Shown here piece by piece: positions 11,147 to 24,402 of a stretch of 64,000 bases of DNA. The stretch covers positions 62,001-126,000 of the forward strand of contig JAACJM010000150.1 of NCBI GenBank assembly GCA_013368315.1. Direction: 5' to 3'. The stretch comes from Tetrapyrgos nigripes. Its lineage: Eukaryota > Basidiomycota > Agaricomycetes > Agaricales > Campanellaceae. How positions within the stretch are numbered: position 1 is the stretch's first letter; each line of letters opens with the position of its first letter. Below the pieces are notes generated by a model. That model had not been told where the DNA came from, did no database searches, and worked only from the letters and a program-made list of their open reading frames with translations. Position numbers and translations under genes: made by a program.

Positions 11147-12979
11147 ATGTCAGACACAAAGTCTCCTAGGTCATCTTCTTCAGCAGAGGGCAATGTCAAC
11201 CAAAAACCCGCTCCAGAGCAGGCAGTGGCCATCATCGACCCAAATGCCTCTAGCCTGCGCAAAGCGATCGTGCTTGTTGTCGTCTGTCTTGCTCTTTTCA
11301 TAGATTCTTTCAACACCGGAGGAATGATTGTGTGTCTGAACGATGTAAGACTCTTTCATTAACGTGAGGACCGTCATATTGACGTTTTTACAGATTGAAA
11401 CTACCTTGCACCAAGACCCCTCCATTGTACAATGGGTTTTGACGGCCTTCAACTTGACTTTTGGTGCATTCCTCCTTCTTGTACGTGTACACTCTCTATA
11501 TCCATTCATAAATCTACATGTTTCGTCAGGCTGGTCGTATATCGGATATCTACCATCCAAAACCCGTGTTCATCTTAGGATTCTTCATTGTCGGTGTCTT
11601 TGGTATCGGGGCTGGTTTTGTGAACAATATAATAGGCCTTATAATCATCCGTGCCATTCAAGGCATGGGGGCCAGCATGACCATTCCCTCAGCCATTTCG
11701 ATGTTGACCTCTGCGTACACGGACCCAGAGAGTCGTGGTATTGCCCTTACATTGTGAGCACGATTACTATATCCCACAATCGATTTACTTTCTTACATGA
11801 TGCAGTTTCGCTTCCGCCGGTACTCTCGGTCTGTGTCTAGGTTTCGTGATTGGTGGTGTCATAGTCCAGTTTGCATCCTGGCGTTGGGTATTCTGGGGCA
11901 TAGCTTGTGTTTCCGTTCCACTTTCACTTGCTTCCATCTGGATTATTCCCGTCCCAAGTCTCCGAATAAAATCCGGGGACAAGAAGATGGATTACCCTGG
12001 CGTGTTTGGCCTAACTGGTGAGTTTCCTCTTTCCGAGGCAGATATCCCAAGTTGTTGATTGACAATCTATCGAAAGCCTCTATCATCCTCCTCATTTTCG
12101 CTTTCTCCCAAGCTCCCACTGTCGGATGGGGCACTGCTCGTGTCCTTGCACCTCTAATCATTGCCCTTCTCGTCCTGACCGTATTCTTTGTCTGGCAAAC
12201 TCGCCTATCCGACGAACACGCGCTCATCCCTAGCAAAATGTGGTTCATACCCAATTTCCTCATCCTCATTCTCGTCTCCTTCTCCAATCAAATCTATTTC
12301 ATCGGTCCTGTCGTCTTATTCAGTAATTACTACCCGGTCCAATATGGATGGAATCCTCTTACAATCGGATTGCATTTCCTTCCAACGGGTATTATCAGCG
12401 GCATCATCTGTATCATTTTCCCGAGACAGATTCTGCGACTTCCACCCCGAGCTGTACTTGTAGCAGGACAGGCTATGGCAGGTCTGTTTGGAATCTTGTA
12501 TGCGTTCGCGTATACTCGTGAACGATATTGGAGCTTCACTTTACCCGCTATGATCCTTGCTACCGCTGGAAGTAGTGTAACCTACCTTGTCTCAAAGTCT
12601 GTCTTTTTTCTTTTATTTATTAGGACCAGGTCACTAACCTCCCCTCTTTAGTGTTGGCGTCATAACCTCGGTACCCGTCGACAAAGTCGGTGTGGGCTCA
12701 GCAGTTTTCAACGCTGCACAACAAGTTGGTTCAGCCGTTAATGTTGCCATTGTGACTACTATCCTCGTAGAAACGACCAAGGTGCAACCAACTTCGGATC
12801 GGGAGGCCTATCATGGGGTGAGCAGTGCGATGTGGTGGGTCGTTGCAATTGGATGTGCGGAGGCTGTTGCTAGTGCAATTTTCTTCAAACCGCGGAAGAA
12901 CTCGCTCGAGGGTGATGGGAGTGGAGCTGCAGGAGCAGAGGCCGGAGCAGGCGAGAAAGAGGAAGCGGCGGCTGTTTGA
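11147..12979 (+). CDS. MFS transporter, drug:H+ antiporter type
   Basis: Plasma-membrane efflux transporter of the major facilitator superfamily, DHA2/14-helix-like. Start ATG 11147 (MSDTKSPRSSSSAEG); a start slightly upstream would need GTG. Exons are separated by introns near 11345-11394, 11480-11530, 11755-11805, 12018-12050 and 12597-12652. After a hydrophilic N-terminus come the first helix (AIVLVVVCLALFIDSFNTGG), AGRISDIYHPKPVFILG (loop motif), RAIQGMGASMTIPSAISML, WRWVFWGIACVSVPLSL, and several further helices to the C-terminal VGVGSAVFNAAQQVGSAVNV. It ends in an Ala/Glu-rich tail. Probable role: export of the cluster product or toxin resistance. The exporter role is inferred from context only. 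Confidence 0.87.
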
Positions 12980-13534
12980 TAGCTGGGACATGAGTTTTGT
13001 TCAAGTTCTGTAGCGTATCGCTCTCCAGCTTTCCTCATTCATGATCACGATTGCATTATATACATACATACCTGGGACTTTCAATTTCTTACTACGACGA
13101 CTACGATAACTTGTTGCTGACACATATATCAAAAGGCACCATTACTCATTTTTTGCGTATATAGTAATATACATGGACGAAGCCCCCTGTCGATGCAATG
13201 GCTGCCTCATTTTACTTAGATAGACGGTAATAACGATACTTTATTTCCTCAACTCTTTTCAGTCTCCTTGAGATCTAAAGTGTAAATTTTGAGGCCATCT
13301 TCACGCAGTGTTGCAAATTGGTTGCAAAAGTATTTCGGGTACGCCGTGTAACATGTATGTAACCCTCTTCGCTGCGACTCTGCCCAGCTAACTGTTCTGT
13401 CAACACTGCCAACACTCTCTAATGACACCACATCTCCAATGAAGCTATTAAAGGCAACAAGAGCACGCGCCAGAGCAACTATCTTCAGTGAAGAAGGCGA
13501 GGTAGCCCGGGTTCAAGCAACAACACTATGCCTA
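12980..13534. other. intergenic, 3' flank of transporter
   Basis: No gene seen. The sequence looks like an ordinary 3' flank up to the border of the AT-rich element that starts near 13535. Confidence 0.5.
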
Positions 13535-14216
13535 GAGCATCAGGAAAAGCCTCAAAGGCACTTTTATGCAAATGTAGCCTAATCATGCAACTTCGGCATG
13601 AAAATGCATATTTATGTATGACCACTGAAACATGTTGCATAATTTCTGTATTTTTTGGTATGAAAATGCACACAGTGCATCCTCATGCATTCTATTGCAT
13701 AGAACATGCTCACTGTTGTATGAAGGAGTTGCACATGAGGACCGTCAAAATCTGCTTGTAATGTGCCTTTTGGGCATCTTTGACAAGCAGGTAGAATATA
13801 AGGATATTTTACTTACAAGATGACAAGAGACTATAGACATGGGCTCATTGCATTTAAGAGGACGGTTTTTCTTGCGACGTTGACTGGACGTGTCGAGACC
13901 TTCAGAGCTAAGTCGCCACCGGAGGAACTTAACCGAAACCGGGAAGCAGCTACGTAGCCTACTTCTCAAATAATTCAAACTCCGCTGAAGAACTGTACAG
14001 TTGCTCGCTTCCCATATAACCGATCAACAAAACGATCACCTGATCATGTTGACTTCTTCTTTTCAAACCTTCAAGTCGACTCGCGATTCCCTTCTTCATT
14101 ATCCCTTCCAGACTTCTCCGTAACGAGGTTTTGCCTTCCCACTTACCCGCATTCCTTGGATGATCTCTAGCTCAAGCCGGATACGTTGTCAGGATATCAG
14201 TTGCGGTGTTATATGA

Positions 14217-17200
14217 CTAAACGCTATCCACCCACCAAATTTCACGGGTCACGTGCCATATTCACAGGGCCACCGCCGCGTCTGTCTCGCGTCGGACAAG
14301 TCCATCGTCGCGTCCTCTGGCCCCGGTTCCTCAAGCACGGGGCTATGGCTTGAAATAAACTCGTAAAAATATAATAGATTGAGCATGTATTAGGTGGATT
14401 AGAGAATAAAAAAAACTATTTAACTGTCAAGAAGTCCTTCAATACTACTAGCAAAGGCTGGGCTCACTTCGAAGAGCCCTCAATCTGATATCCCATAGTG
14501 TTTGCAACCCTTCTATTGTCTCCTTTCTGCTTTCTAGCCCATGTGGTCTCCCTGTTCCCCCTTGGGCTTTCAAATTCCCGCACATCTTTTACAAAATGAG
14601 AGATATCCCGGCCAATTTCGCGCGTGTGAAGGCTCTTGAGCCATAATCGATTTTTGTGAGGAATTTGCGCTTCGATAATGTTGGCCGCATTTCGTAGGGT
14701 CTCAATAAGATCTGTTGCATATTCAATATCTTTGTCAATCTATAACAGTAGATGAGTCCGGGTTCATAAAAAAAATGGAGGAATTATAATCATAATATCA
14801 ATTAGTACTCACATCCTCGCCATCACTTCCATAGCCAATTGGAGAGCTTGCTCCAGTGCTTGCCCCTAACTCTGGTGACGATCGTGAGACTGAAGATGCT
14901 CTGCGCTTGGTACCGCGAACACTTCCGGAAGTAAGTTCCCGCCACTGTCCATCAATAAGTTGACTTTTGTCACCAAGCCAAATCTGATCATCACCGTCAG
15001 TGATACTCCCATCATCCATATCACTATACATCCGTGGAGGCATATTAAGGGGAACCAGCTCTGGATGACAGTAAATGGGGCAGGTCCGGCGTTGAATGAC
15101 GTGTTGAAAAAATCGGGGAGATGGTAGTCCAACAGCCTGAACGAGGTGTTTGCACAAGCAGTGTCGGTTGTACTTCTGTTGCCTGCAGTTACAGATCCAT
15201 GCATACACATCAGTAGCATAGTCTGCACGTTTTGATGCCGGCTGAGATAAAAGCTTTTTCCAATCTGTTTTGAAATATCGTTGGTAATTTGTAAGTGGCT
15301 GGGACTTTCCGATCATAAAGGTGGATTCGAGTTGTGCTATGCAGTGCATATACGATGGGGTAACCTCGTGAATAAGGATCCAAACGAGTTGATCAAGTCG
15401 GGGATGAAGGAGGTGATGGAGATTATCATGTTTGAGCTGTTTCCAGAAATTTTCCACATTCATGGTTGTTCGGAGGTGGGACAAATAGTCAGGACCTGCT
15501 GAGCGGGCCCACAGTCGCCACATCTTGGGACAATACCAAGAAGTCCACATGTATCCCCACACCTCTCGTAAGCCGCGAACGTAGCAGAACTGATACATCT
15601 CCAGAACTGCATTTCGTCGAATTTCCTCTGAAGTCATAGACTCAGTTTGGAAGCACTCTGGGAATATAGGGTGCTGGCAGAAATGTCGAGTGAATAGATG
15701 GAGAAGCTGTTTACGATGAGGAGCAGGACAGAAGACATAACTTGGATCTTTTGAGCATTTTTCATCAGCATCAAACATATACTCTGATCCAAACTCTTCA
15801 TCTGTTTCTGTGTCATCAAGCAGTTTATCAAATGCAGGATCATCCATAATCTCATCTTCGTCAAGATCACCAGATTGATCCATTGACTTGGAGGACTTCA
15901 AGGTGACTTCGGACAGAGGTTTCAGTCGAATGGTAAGACGAGGCTTTGGGGGAGCAGTGTTCTGCAGGACACCACCAATACGTATAGTGACTCGTGGAAT
16001 CATGGTTTGAGACACCACAAAATTCTGAAATGAGTAGATCAGAGCAAGAGAAAATCAAAGTTTTGATTGATGACTGACTACACGTTCTGCTTCAGAAACT
16101 TGTCCAACTGGCACAAAGTTCTTGTCAATTTCATCACCAAACTCGTTCCTAGCCTCTTTCACGTCATAGTACTTTGGCGATCGCCTCAAGACACTAAGAC
16201 GTGATTTGACTGCTCGGAGAGCATGCCAGAAGCAAAGCTGGTGTTTTGCCTGGGGAAATGCTTTGAGAAAGGCGTTGATCTTGGAAAGATCTTTGTCTGT
16301 CAGCGTAAAAATGGGCTTCAGATCATGCTTCACTTTAAAGTGCTCCAGAAAAGAATGGATATACTTCTCCTTTGCTCCAGGTTTACCTTCAGTTGGGGAC
16401 TGAAGCAGAAGGTATCCCAAAGGACAACCAGATCCATATAGCTCTCCAATAAGAGCATAAAGCTCGTAATGCGACCCATTTGTATTCTCTGGAATAAATA
16501 GATTATGATTATCATTGAGTGCATTCAAATCAAATAAAATCTTACATGCTGAGTCCAACAAGATTTCTCGGATTTGACCACCCCACTTAAGAAGAACATC
16601 AGGAAGAGTGAATGCAAGTCCTATGTAACCCTCAACCAAAGACAAGTCAATTGCCTCAATAGTATAGTGGTTACCTGAATCATTGCTCTTCTTGCTAGAC
16701 TCCTCCAAAAGAATCTTCGCAGACTTCACCTCATCTGGATCCCGCTTCCATCGCTGACTCTTTTTTGCATTTGCGATAGCATAGACATCACGACGATGAA
16801 CAGCAGGATTCGGAAATTTTCCGAGAATTTCGCTCCACAGCTTCATGAATAGAAATTAGTACAGTCAATTACGAGTTGATAAAAAAAAGTCACATACTGC
16901 AGAAGTACTCATCTTAAAGTTATCCTCAACAAAATGCTGAATATCATCTGGGACAGTCGTTTTTGGATAGTCACAGTGGTCCTTGTGATGCTTGAACTTG
17001 ATGAAAGCTTGTTCACTGTCTTCAAAGACAGTGATATGCAGCCATCCTTGACAGTCAAAGGTGTCCATGGAGCCTTTGTCCCGATTGCAGACATCAGTAT
17101 GCTTTGCGGGTTTGGACTGGCGAGAAGCAGTCTGCGCACAGCTGTACTTGAAGCGTGTCGAAGGGGTGTTGATGTGACTGTATTTGCCCTCATATCTGTA

Positions 17201-18045
17201 TTTATACATTATTTCAGGAATAAAAACTTCGAAAATGGACTTACTCGAATCGCATTTGAGTTTTCTCCCAAAACAGTGCCACAAAGTCATCAGCCTTCTC
17301 TTGGAGTCTCTCACTGTCAGTAAGACCAGTCAAGTCAACAATAGCAGTGAAGGAGTATGCTTTGTTGTTGTCCGGAAGCTTCTGAAATAGCGACTCATAA
17401 TGAATAACTCCTAATCCCACAAACTCATCTGCATCAAATACTTTAGAATCAGAGTCTGGGCCATTTGCATTAGCTAGTGCGTTGGCAGGTGAGTCCAAAG
17501 AAGGTTCTGAAGTAGAAGTGGCTGGAATAGGGGCTGGATCCATGCAAGACTTCTTCACGGACTTGGTCTGCCAGGTTTGTTTTTGCTAACTTTGAATTGG
17601 GTGTTGCGCGGTTTCCTAGTCTTGCACCCAGAGCAATAGCGTAGCACCACCCCATCAGGAGATACCGAGTCCATAGAGTACTCCATGGTATTGGATCGGC
17701 GTGGGATTAGAAACGACAGGGAATGAATAGCATGTCGACGTCGAAAAAAACGGGTTCTTTGACTTTGTTTGGCTGCGCCCTCTGAGTCCAGGCTTGGTCC
17801 AGGCAGCAAAACTTGATATCAGTTGGATATCAGTTCTTAAAAGCCGCATTAAATTGCCTCATTCTACTCATACATGCACTATCTACTATGTTTTTTACGA
17901 AATCATTTCAAGCCATAGCCCCGTGCTTAAGGAACTGGGGTCAGAGGACGTGACGATGGACTTGTCTGACACGAGACAGACGCGGCAGTGGCCCTGTGAA
18001 TATGGCATGTGACCCATGAAATTTGGTGGGTGGATAGCGTTTAGT
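14217..18045 (-). mobile_element. MULE DNA transposon with long terminal inverted repeats
   Basis: Inverted terminal repeats of about 165 bp (14217-14385 and 17885-18044) begin CTAAACGCTATCCACCCACC. By eye they agree at nearly nine positions in ten, with many differences being C/T or G/A. The same 10 bp TGTTATATGA stands at 14207-14216 and 18046-18055, fitting the 9-10 bp target duplication of Mutator-like elements. It encodes one transposase gene on the minus strand. Confidence 0.88.
14464..17686 (-). CDS. MULE transposase with SWIM zinc finger
   Basis: Transposase of the Mutator-like superfamily, moving the surrounding element. Exons read from 17686 (MEYSMDSVSPDGVV) to TGA 14466-14464. Main blocks: N-terminal Cys-rich segment (CSGCKTRKPR); a DNA-binding-like region (17210-16915); MULE catalytic domain with ILLDSACKILFDL, TLTDKDLSKINAFLKAFPQA and KHQLCFWHALRAVKSRL; then a SWIM finger CNCRQQ...CLCKH (about 15190-15130); and a Ser-rich tail with a last exon 14742-14464. 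Introns near 16090-16019 and 14812-14743 have proper ends. Between 17600 and 17560 the frame changes without a convincing intron, so a small indel may have damaged the N-terminus. The catalytic core is otherwise open. Confidence 0.82.
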
Positions 18046-18882
18046 TGTTATATGATTTCGAACTACTTTTTGCATGGCATGGATGGTGCTACGGTACGTG
18101 CTCTTCTTCCCAATCTTCTCATTACCAAATCTGTTTGCATTCTCTCTTTTTTGTTTTTTTGCTTGTCAGTGTCGTTATTAATAACTTTCTATCTTCTCGC
18201 TCATATGTGCACTCGTTATAGGTTTACTTGTTGGCCAACTCATTCCAATACATTGCGGTCATTACGCTGGTGAGTCTTTTGCTTATCCATACCAAGTGTT
18301 TCTCTGATCTGAGTCTTAGTCCATTGTAGGTATGTTTCTCTTGAGCGGCCACCAGGATGTAGTGCCTTGTATGTGTCCAGGTATATCGCTTGCTCTTTTC
18401 GTTGACGCTGGCTGACCCTTAGGCTGTAGGTATTTTTGGACAGTACCTTGGACGTATGCTCTGGTATGTGTGCCAGACTTCCTATCCTTTTTTGAACTCA
18501 TGATTTCTCTTTCCAGGTTTTTCTTCGCTATGTGTCCAGTCCGTTCAGTAGTATTCTGTTAGCTTTTGTACATCTGTAGTGTAATGAGTCTTTATGCCTG
18601 TACTCGGTAGTCCTTTGCAATACACACATCTTTCTCTATTCTTGCTCGCTTTGCTGTCTCAAATGTGTCAAATGAAAGAATATATGACCTGAATCTCATG
18701 AATTGAGAAGCATAAATGATGAAGATTTATGCATAATTTTGTATAATGTCTGTATCTCATCGGGGGACTTGCATGAGGTGCATAATTTGCATAATTACAC
18801 AATTTTATGTGTTCTCATGCAGTTTTTTGTATTCTTATCCTTATATTGCATGAAAGTACATTTGAGGCTTTCCCTGATGAGG

Positions 18883-19165
18883 CTGGTTCACTGCAAGATA
18901 TATAGAAGATACATCACAGTCTAGTCTTCACATTCATCTTCAATTCATCGACATGCTGCTCCCAGTGCTCCATGATGGTGCGTTGTACTGCCGATTCCGA
19001 TGAGTGCCGAAGAGTCAAGTTGCTCAAATGTTGCAAAATCTACATCCAGTCTCCTAACTTATCTACCTACTCCTTATGGTCCAAAAAGGTCGATTCAACT
19101 GCCTCAAACTCTGGTGATCCTCTAATTCCACTTCCAAAGTTGCAATGGAAATACTCTTGGTCTCG
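18883..19165. other. short intergenic stretch between elements
   Basis: Nothing recognisable; it separates the AT-rich element from the TRIM-like element. Confidence 0.4.
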
Positions 19166-19301
19166 ATTCCTGTAAGGTCACGTCCCTTACTCCATATATA
19201 GCGCCTGTGACGGTATTCACACGTACCGAATATTGTGGCCTTTTGGTCCAGTTGGAGGTTGGGTCTCATCGCAAGCTGACCTAATCCTTTTTTTTTTTTT
19301 T

Positions 19302-20447
19302 ACTCCTAGTTTATTCGCCATAGTGCTAAGGCATACGGTAGCGACTAGTCTATCATGGATCTATGTGGGGTCCGTCAAACGTGGGTCTACCAAGTCGTGT
19401 GGGATAATATGAGTAGAAGCGGGATTGTGCTGTGTGTGTGCGTGTAAAGTATAGTAGTAAGGTTTGTGTAAGTATGGATATAAGGGCGATATGGTAGTTA
19501 GAGGCCAATAATGCAAGAAAGAAGAGAAGAGAAAGATGAAGGGAGAAAGGTTGAGGCGGGTCGCCATACCGCAGAAAGAGAAAGTATGCTACAGGGATAA
19601 GTAGGTGTAGGTTGTTATATACTATTGCAATTAGCGGGGTATGTTTATATGTGCAAAGTGGGAAGAGAGAGAGAGAGAGGAAGAGGAGATAGAGACATAG
19701 ACACTGAGGTGTGTATAGAGGAGAGGGAAGGGAAGATGAAAAAATAAAATGAAAAGGGGATCATACCGGATGACTCTGTCAGTTTTGTCTGTTGTGGGTA
19801 TCATGGTTGGTGCCTGGCGCGTGCAGTTGTGCGAAGGATGAAGAAAAGAAAAGAAAAGAGAGGACAATATAGATAGAGAATAAGAAAATGAGGGATGGGA
19901 TGGTATGAATTCTACATTGTTCGTTTGTCTGTCTGATCTACGTTACGTTTGATGCTGATCGTTTTGCGTTGTTTTGTTTGTTTTATTTCGTTGCTTGTGT
20001 AGTGGGAGTGGGAGTGCGTAAATGTTTTGTCAAGTGCGCAAGGAGATAAAGAGAGAAAGGAGACGTAGAGAAAAAGGAGAAAAGTGTTATGTAAGAGCAT
20101 GAAGAGACGAAAGGGTAAAGTTGTGACAAGGAATAAGAAACGTTGTTCTGCATACTATGTCTGACCGTCCTTTGCATGCAAATAGAAAAGAAGTCAAGGG
20201 CGTTGGGCTCGGTCATGTAGGCTCGGGTCAGGCTCGCATTGAGTGTCGGGACACATTACTCGTCGTCACTCAGGCAGACTTCTGGGAAATTGTTGAAGAT
20301 GTGTCGGAAACGTCCTGTGTTGTTTATGTACTGGAACAGCAGTTTAAGGCAGCTCCGGTTGGATAGAAGTTTCCCAAACTCATAGAGGTCAGGGTTGACA
20401 CATTGACGTAGACAGTTCCGGGGGACTCGTCATAGAGGAATCATTTG

Positions 20448-20450
<3 letters not shown>
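19302..20450 (-). other. probable 3'-transduced sequence of the LINE
   Basis: Between the inner T62 and the terminal T14 lies 1149 bp with no resemblance to LINE coding sequence: purine-rich on the plus strand (GAGAGAGAGAGAGG around 19667), several weak minus-strand frames, no known domain. Because the target duplication lies outside this block, it moved together with the LINE. Confidence 0.6.

Positions 20451-20512
<62 letters not shown>
20451..20512. repeat. internal poly(T), 62 nt
   Basis: Uninterrupted run of T on the plus strand immediately 3' of the LINE 3' UTR (read on the minus strand). It is read as the poly(A) tail of the LINE's parent copy. Confidence 0.8.
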
Positions 20513-20514
<2 letters not shown>

Positions 20515-20619
20515 CAGTTCTAATTTTTTTAATCATGTATTGTTATGCGGTACTACATTGAGTGTAGGTAGGTTCCGATGGTGCAATTGATTTTTTTTTT
20601 TTATTGGTGCGATACGCAT

Positions 20620-23600
20620 TGCATGATGAAGTGGAAAGGGGTTTCGTGGCATCATGACAGCATGGGCATGTGGGGGAGTCTGCCATTCCAAAACAGTTCA
20701 AGTATTAATTGAGCTGTATATGCCCAGTGCGTAGCTGCACCAGCATGCTGGAGTGTTTTCGATGCAGGCCCTGGATGAGTTTTTGGTAGTTTCAGGCAGC
20801 CTTTGTTGCATCTGCTGGGTCTATGATCTTGAACCGCTGGTAATGTGGTGCCATGGCCCATGCTTTATCGTGACGTGACTGTAGCTCCACATGGAAGGTT
20901 CGGATGACGGATGTCTGGCTGAGTGGGAGTGGTTTATGCAGTTCGCTGGGCAATTCCTCGAACGGGCTGGAGTCTCCAGTTGCAGCTTTTTTGGCTTCTT
21001 TGTCAGCTCTTTCATTGCCAAGTATACCTGTGTGACTGGGTATCCATGACAGAAAGAGAGGCATATCTGGATTCACGTGTTTGTACTTGTCAAGTGTCTG
21101 ATGGAACCAGTCCAGAATGTAGTGAGCTGGTCCAGGTTTTGGATTGGTGACTGCCTGCAAAGCCGCTGTGTTGTCCACCCATATAGACACTGACTGTGTG
21201 TCCAGTTCTGCTGCGAGGAGATGTAGGGTGAGGAGCAAACTGACGCATTCACCTTCGTAGACTTCATGTTCTGTGTCCTTTCCCAACCGATACCTGATGG
21301 CCTCCATTTCCTGTCCATTTCTGAAGAGCACTGCAGAGGCGCCAACCCCCATCTGTGTAGACCTGTATGTGTGAAGAGTCAGAAAGAAAGTGCGTCATCG
21401 CCTCCTCCTCCGTTTCCCAAAGCCTGACGTCAACCCCGGATCCCAATTCGCAGGGTACCTTACTGCCTCCTTCTTCTCTATCCTATCTGGGTGCAGGTTG
21501 TAGGTTTTGAGCAAATCGTGTAATGGTGCCCGGTGTGTGATCCTGGCATCATGAGACTGTACTCTCGCCTGGTGTAGGTGTTCTGCCAAGGGGTGTGTTG
21601 GAGGTAGCGTGCAAATCTGTACCGCCGCCCGCTGTTGGTGACGCTGGACTTCAAGATGCATTGGTGTGAGCCCTGCATGGATGTCGAGTAAATCTGTTGG
21701 TGTGGTACATAGGGCTCCAGTGATGATGATCGCTGCTTGTCTCTGAACTGAGGTGAGTTTCTTGACTACGCCCATGCTGGATATGGGGTCGGCTTGATTT
21801 CTTGGCTGTCTCTGCAGGGTAAGAACAACGTCAGCAGCATACAGCATTCTTTCTACTGCCTTCGTTTTGTATAGGGTGTGGATGTGGGGAGCTGCTACTC
21901 CCTTGGTTACATTGGCCATCCTCCTGAACTGATGTACCCATCTCTGTCCCTTCTTGACCATTTTGGCGAACTGTTCCTTCCATCATAAATCACTGTCGAC
22001 GAGGACTCCCAGAAACCAGTGCGTAGTTCTCCGATTGTATAGTCGTGTTCCGTAGCTGTATTGGTGGCTTGTGTTGGAGTCTTCGGTAAGATGCATATAC
22101 CAAGTTGAACTTGTCGATCCCGAAACTACAATTGTGTTTGTCTGCCCAGTTCATCACCCCGTCCATCTTGATCATCAACTGTTCCAACCTGCACTTCACC
22201 TCTATCTCGCTTTGACCCCATACCACCGCTGCTAGGTTGTCCATGAAGCCAAAACCTTCTGTGTTGTCCTCTTCTTGGATTATCTTCAAAGCCCCTGCTG
22301 CATAGGCGATGTAACCGACTGACGAAAAAGGGTCGCCTTGGTCTTCTCCTCCATAAACATTGAAAGGTGCTGATTCATAGTCGTCGAAGGCCAGTGTCGT
22401 TTTGCAGTCCTTGAAACGGTTTCCCAACCAGTCCGTTGTTTCCTTCGGTACCCCTAACATTCTTAACTCATGCTCCAACAGCTCTAAGTCCACGCTGGGA
22501 AACGCCCCCTTGATGTCCATGAAGAGAACTGCAACCTTGTATCCTTTCCTCCATAGGTCCTTGACTCTATGTATCAGCAGGTGAATTGAGTCGGTTGTGT
22601 TCCTGCCTGGTCGTGCTCCGAACTGGTTTACCGGTAGTAGGTCATGAAGCTCTAGGTTCTTGATGAGGTCGTCCACTACAACACCATTGAGAGTTCGTCC
22701 TTCTCCGTGTGACAATGATATGGGTCGGTGTGCATTCGGCTGTCGATAATCCGGTTTGCCAGGTTTCCGTAGTACCAGAGTCTTGGTCTTGGAGTAGTTC
22801 TCTGGGTAGACTGGCAGAGTGAACATTGCATGGAAGATGAGCATGAGATATGGCGTGATGAGGTGATCGGTTTCTTTGAGGAATGTATTTGATACGGTGC
22901 CAGGCCATGTAGCTTTGCCGTTCTTGAATCTATGAATTGTGTTGCTGACCTGTCATTCCGTGGGTAGCTGGAATTGCCACACAGGGGCGGGGTATCGGGC
23001 ATTGCACGGCACTTGCGTTTGAAAGCTGTCTTGAATAGGTTAGCCTTTCCTTCATTATCTTCCTCTACCACCTCGTCTCCCTCCTGATTCCTCTCCCCCG
23101 TTAGCAACCCCAGCATCCTGGTGCGTCCTCCATCCGTCAACACTGCCTCTGCAAGCGATCCTATGGTCCATATCGTGTTCCCTTCTGCATTCTCTATCCA
23201 TTCCATCCAATGCTCAGCCTTTACTCTTTTAATTTCCCCTGACAGCACATTCCTCAACCTCCTATACTCCTTGTGTACTGGGTGGTCGTCGTTTGCCCTC
23301 TTCACATATGACTTCCTGCCTAACTTCCTGACATCCTTCTGCATCTGCTTCAACTCGTCATTCCACCATCTTCTTTCATACGGCGACGGTTTGGTCTTCG
23401 GCACCAGCTGCTCGTCTTCGATGATGTTGTCGATAACATTGCGAAAGCCATCATATGCTGTCCAGAAATCCGGTACGGTCTCAATGTCAGCGGGTGGTCC
23501 TAGCTTGGGTAGCTCGTGTTCTAGTCGTTCTCGGATTTCCTCCCAGTCGGCAGCTTTCCAATTATGTCTTGGTGTTTTGTCCACAACAGGAGGTTGGAAG

Positions 23601-24402
23601 TTGAGTTCTGTAACTATCGGGATGTGGTCAGCATTGGGAGGTCTTGTTTCCAGTTCCATGGCGCATCGTACTATGTGTTGGGCTAGGGTGGCTGTGCAGA
23701 AAACATTGTCAACTCTGGTATAGTTACCTGTGGAGGATGTGACGAGTGTCAGAATTCCTTCTGGTAGGGCCATGATCATGTTGTGCTGTCCGACATATTC
23801 GATTAAAGTGTCAGCCGCGGCTAGGTTTCCATTGGTGAAAAGATGGCTGTTTCTTTCTTCATCCCACAATGGGTGGTGTCAGTTGAAATCTCCCAGCCAT
23901 ATGTTATAGAGTGGGTGTTTCGGTACTTGGTTGGCGTGCACAGAGTTCATGTAGTTATGGACTGCAATGATGGCCTCATCGTGTTGGTTGGATCCCCCTG
24001 CAACATATAGGTTGTAGATGTGGAGTGTACGAAACTGGCTGAGAGTTGGATGGCGGTAACATCGGGATTGTTGATGGGAAGGGTAGTCCAAGCCCCAGTT
24101 AATATCACTTTGTTGATCATGATTACTGACCTTGTGGCTTTGGGGTTGTTTCTGTGCTGTGGCGGGTAGATTGTTAGGAGTCCATTAACTGATTTGGTGT
24201 TTCCCAGAAAGTCGATGGCAGGTTCTTGGACTGCGATAATGTGATAGTTTCTGGTGTGCCCGTTGACTAGGGCAAGTTGTCCAGTGGCGGAGTTGTTGAC
24301 GTTTTTCTGTAAGATTTTAATGGTTTTGTTTTTGTTGTTTGTTGCTGCTCGTGGGGTCGAATGTTCCTCGTTGTGGTCGTTGGTGCTGTCGTGGTGATTC
24401 AT
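20620..24402 (-). pseudogene. LINE ORF2: endonuclease, reverse transcriptase, RNase H (broken)
   Basis: Starts near 24402 (MNHHDSTNDHNEEHS). The APE-type endonuclease is seen as ILQKNVNNS, VQEPAID and WLGDFN, where the next codon is TGA in place of a usual arginine (GDFNRHHPLWDE in relatives). The reverse transcriptase follows (VLFMDIKGAFPSVD; VYGGEDQGDPFSS in the place of the catalytic box), then RNase H (VYTDGG, CVSLLLTLHL, WVDNTAALQAV, NERADKEAKKAA). Frame changes occur near 24000, 22750, 21975 and 21370. The C-terminal segment (QLRTGHIQLN, CPCCHD) has two stops. Dead copy; mobilisation would have needed a working parent. Confidence 0.85.

Larger units (their letters stand above)
13535..18882. 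mobile_element. older AT-rich element with ATGCAT motifs, split by MULE
   Basis: The two ends are inverted copies: left CATCAGGAAAAGCCTCAAAG (about 13538) and right TTTGAGGCTTTCCCTGATG (18861-18879). Both are followed inward by many TGCAT/ATGCAT motifs. Without the MULE the element is about 1.5 kb. Its right part (18060-18560) is a run of GT...AG intron-like units with tiny spacers. No transposase of its own is visible. The target duplication was not identified. Confidence 0.6.

Noticed and set aside
20792..24402. Functional LINE ORF2
   Set aside because: At least four frame changes and several stops separate the endonuclease, RT and RNase H parts.
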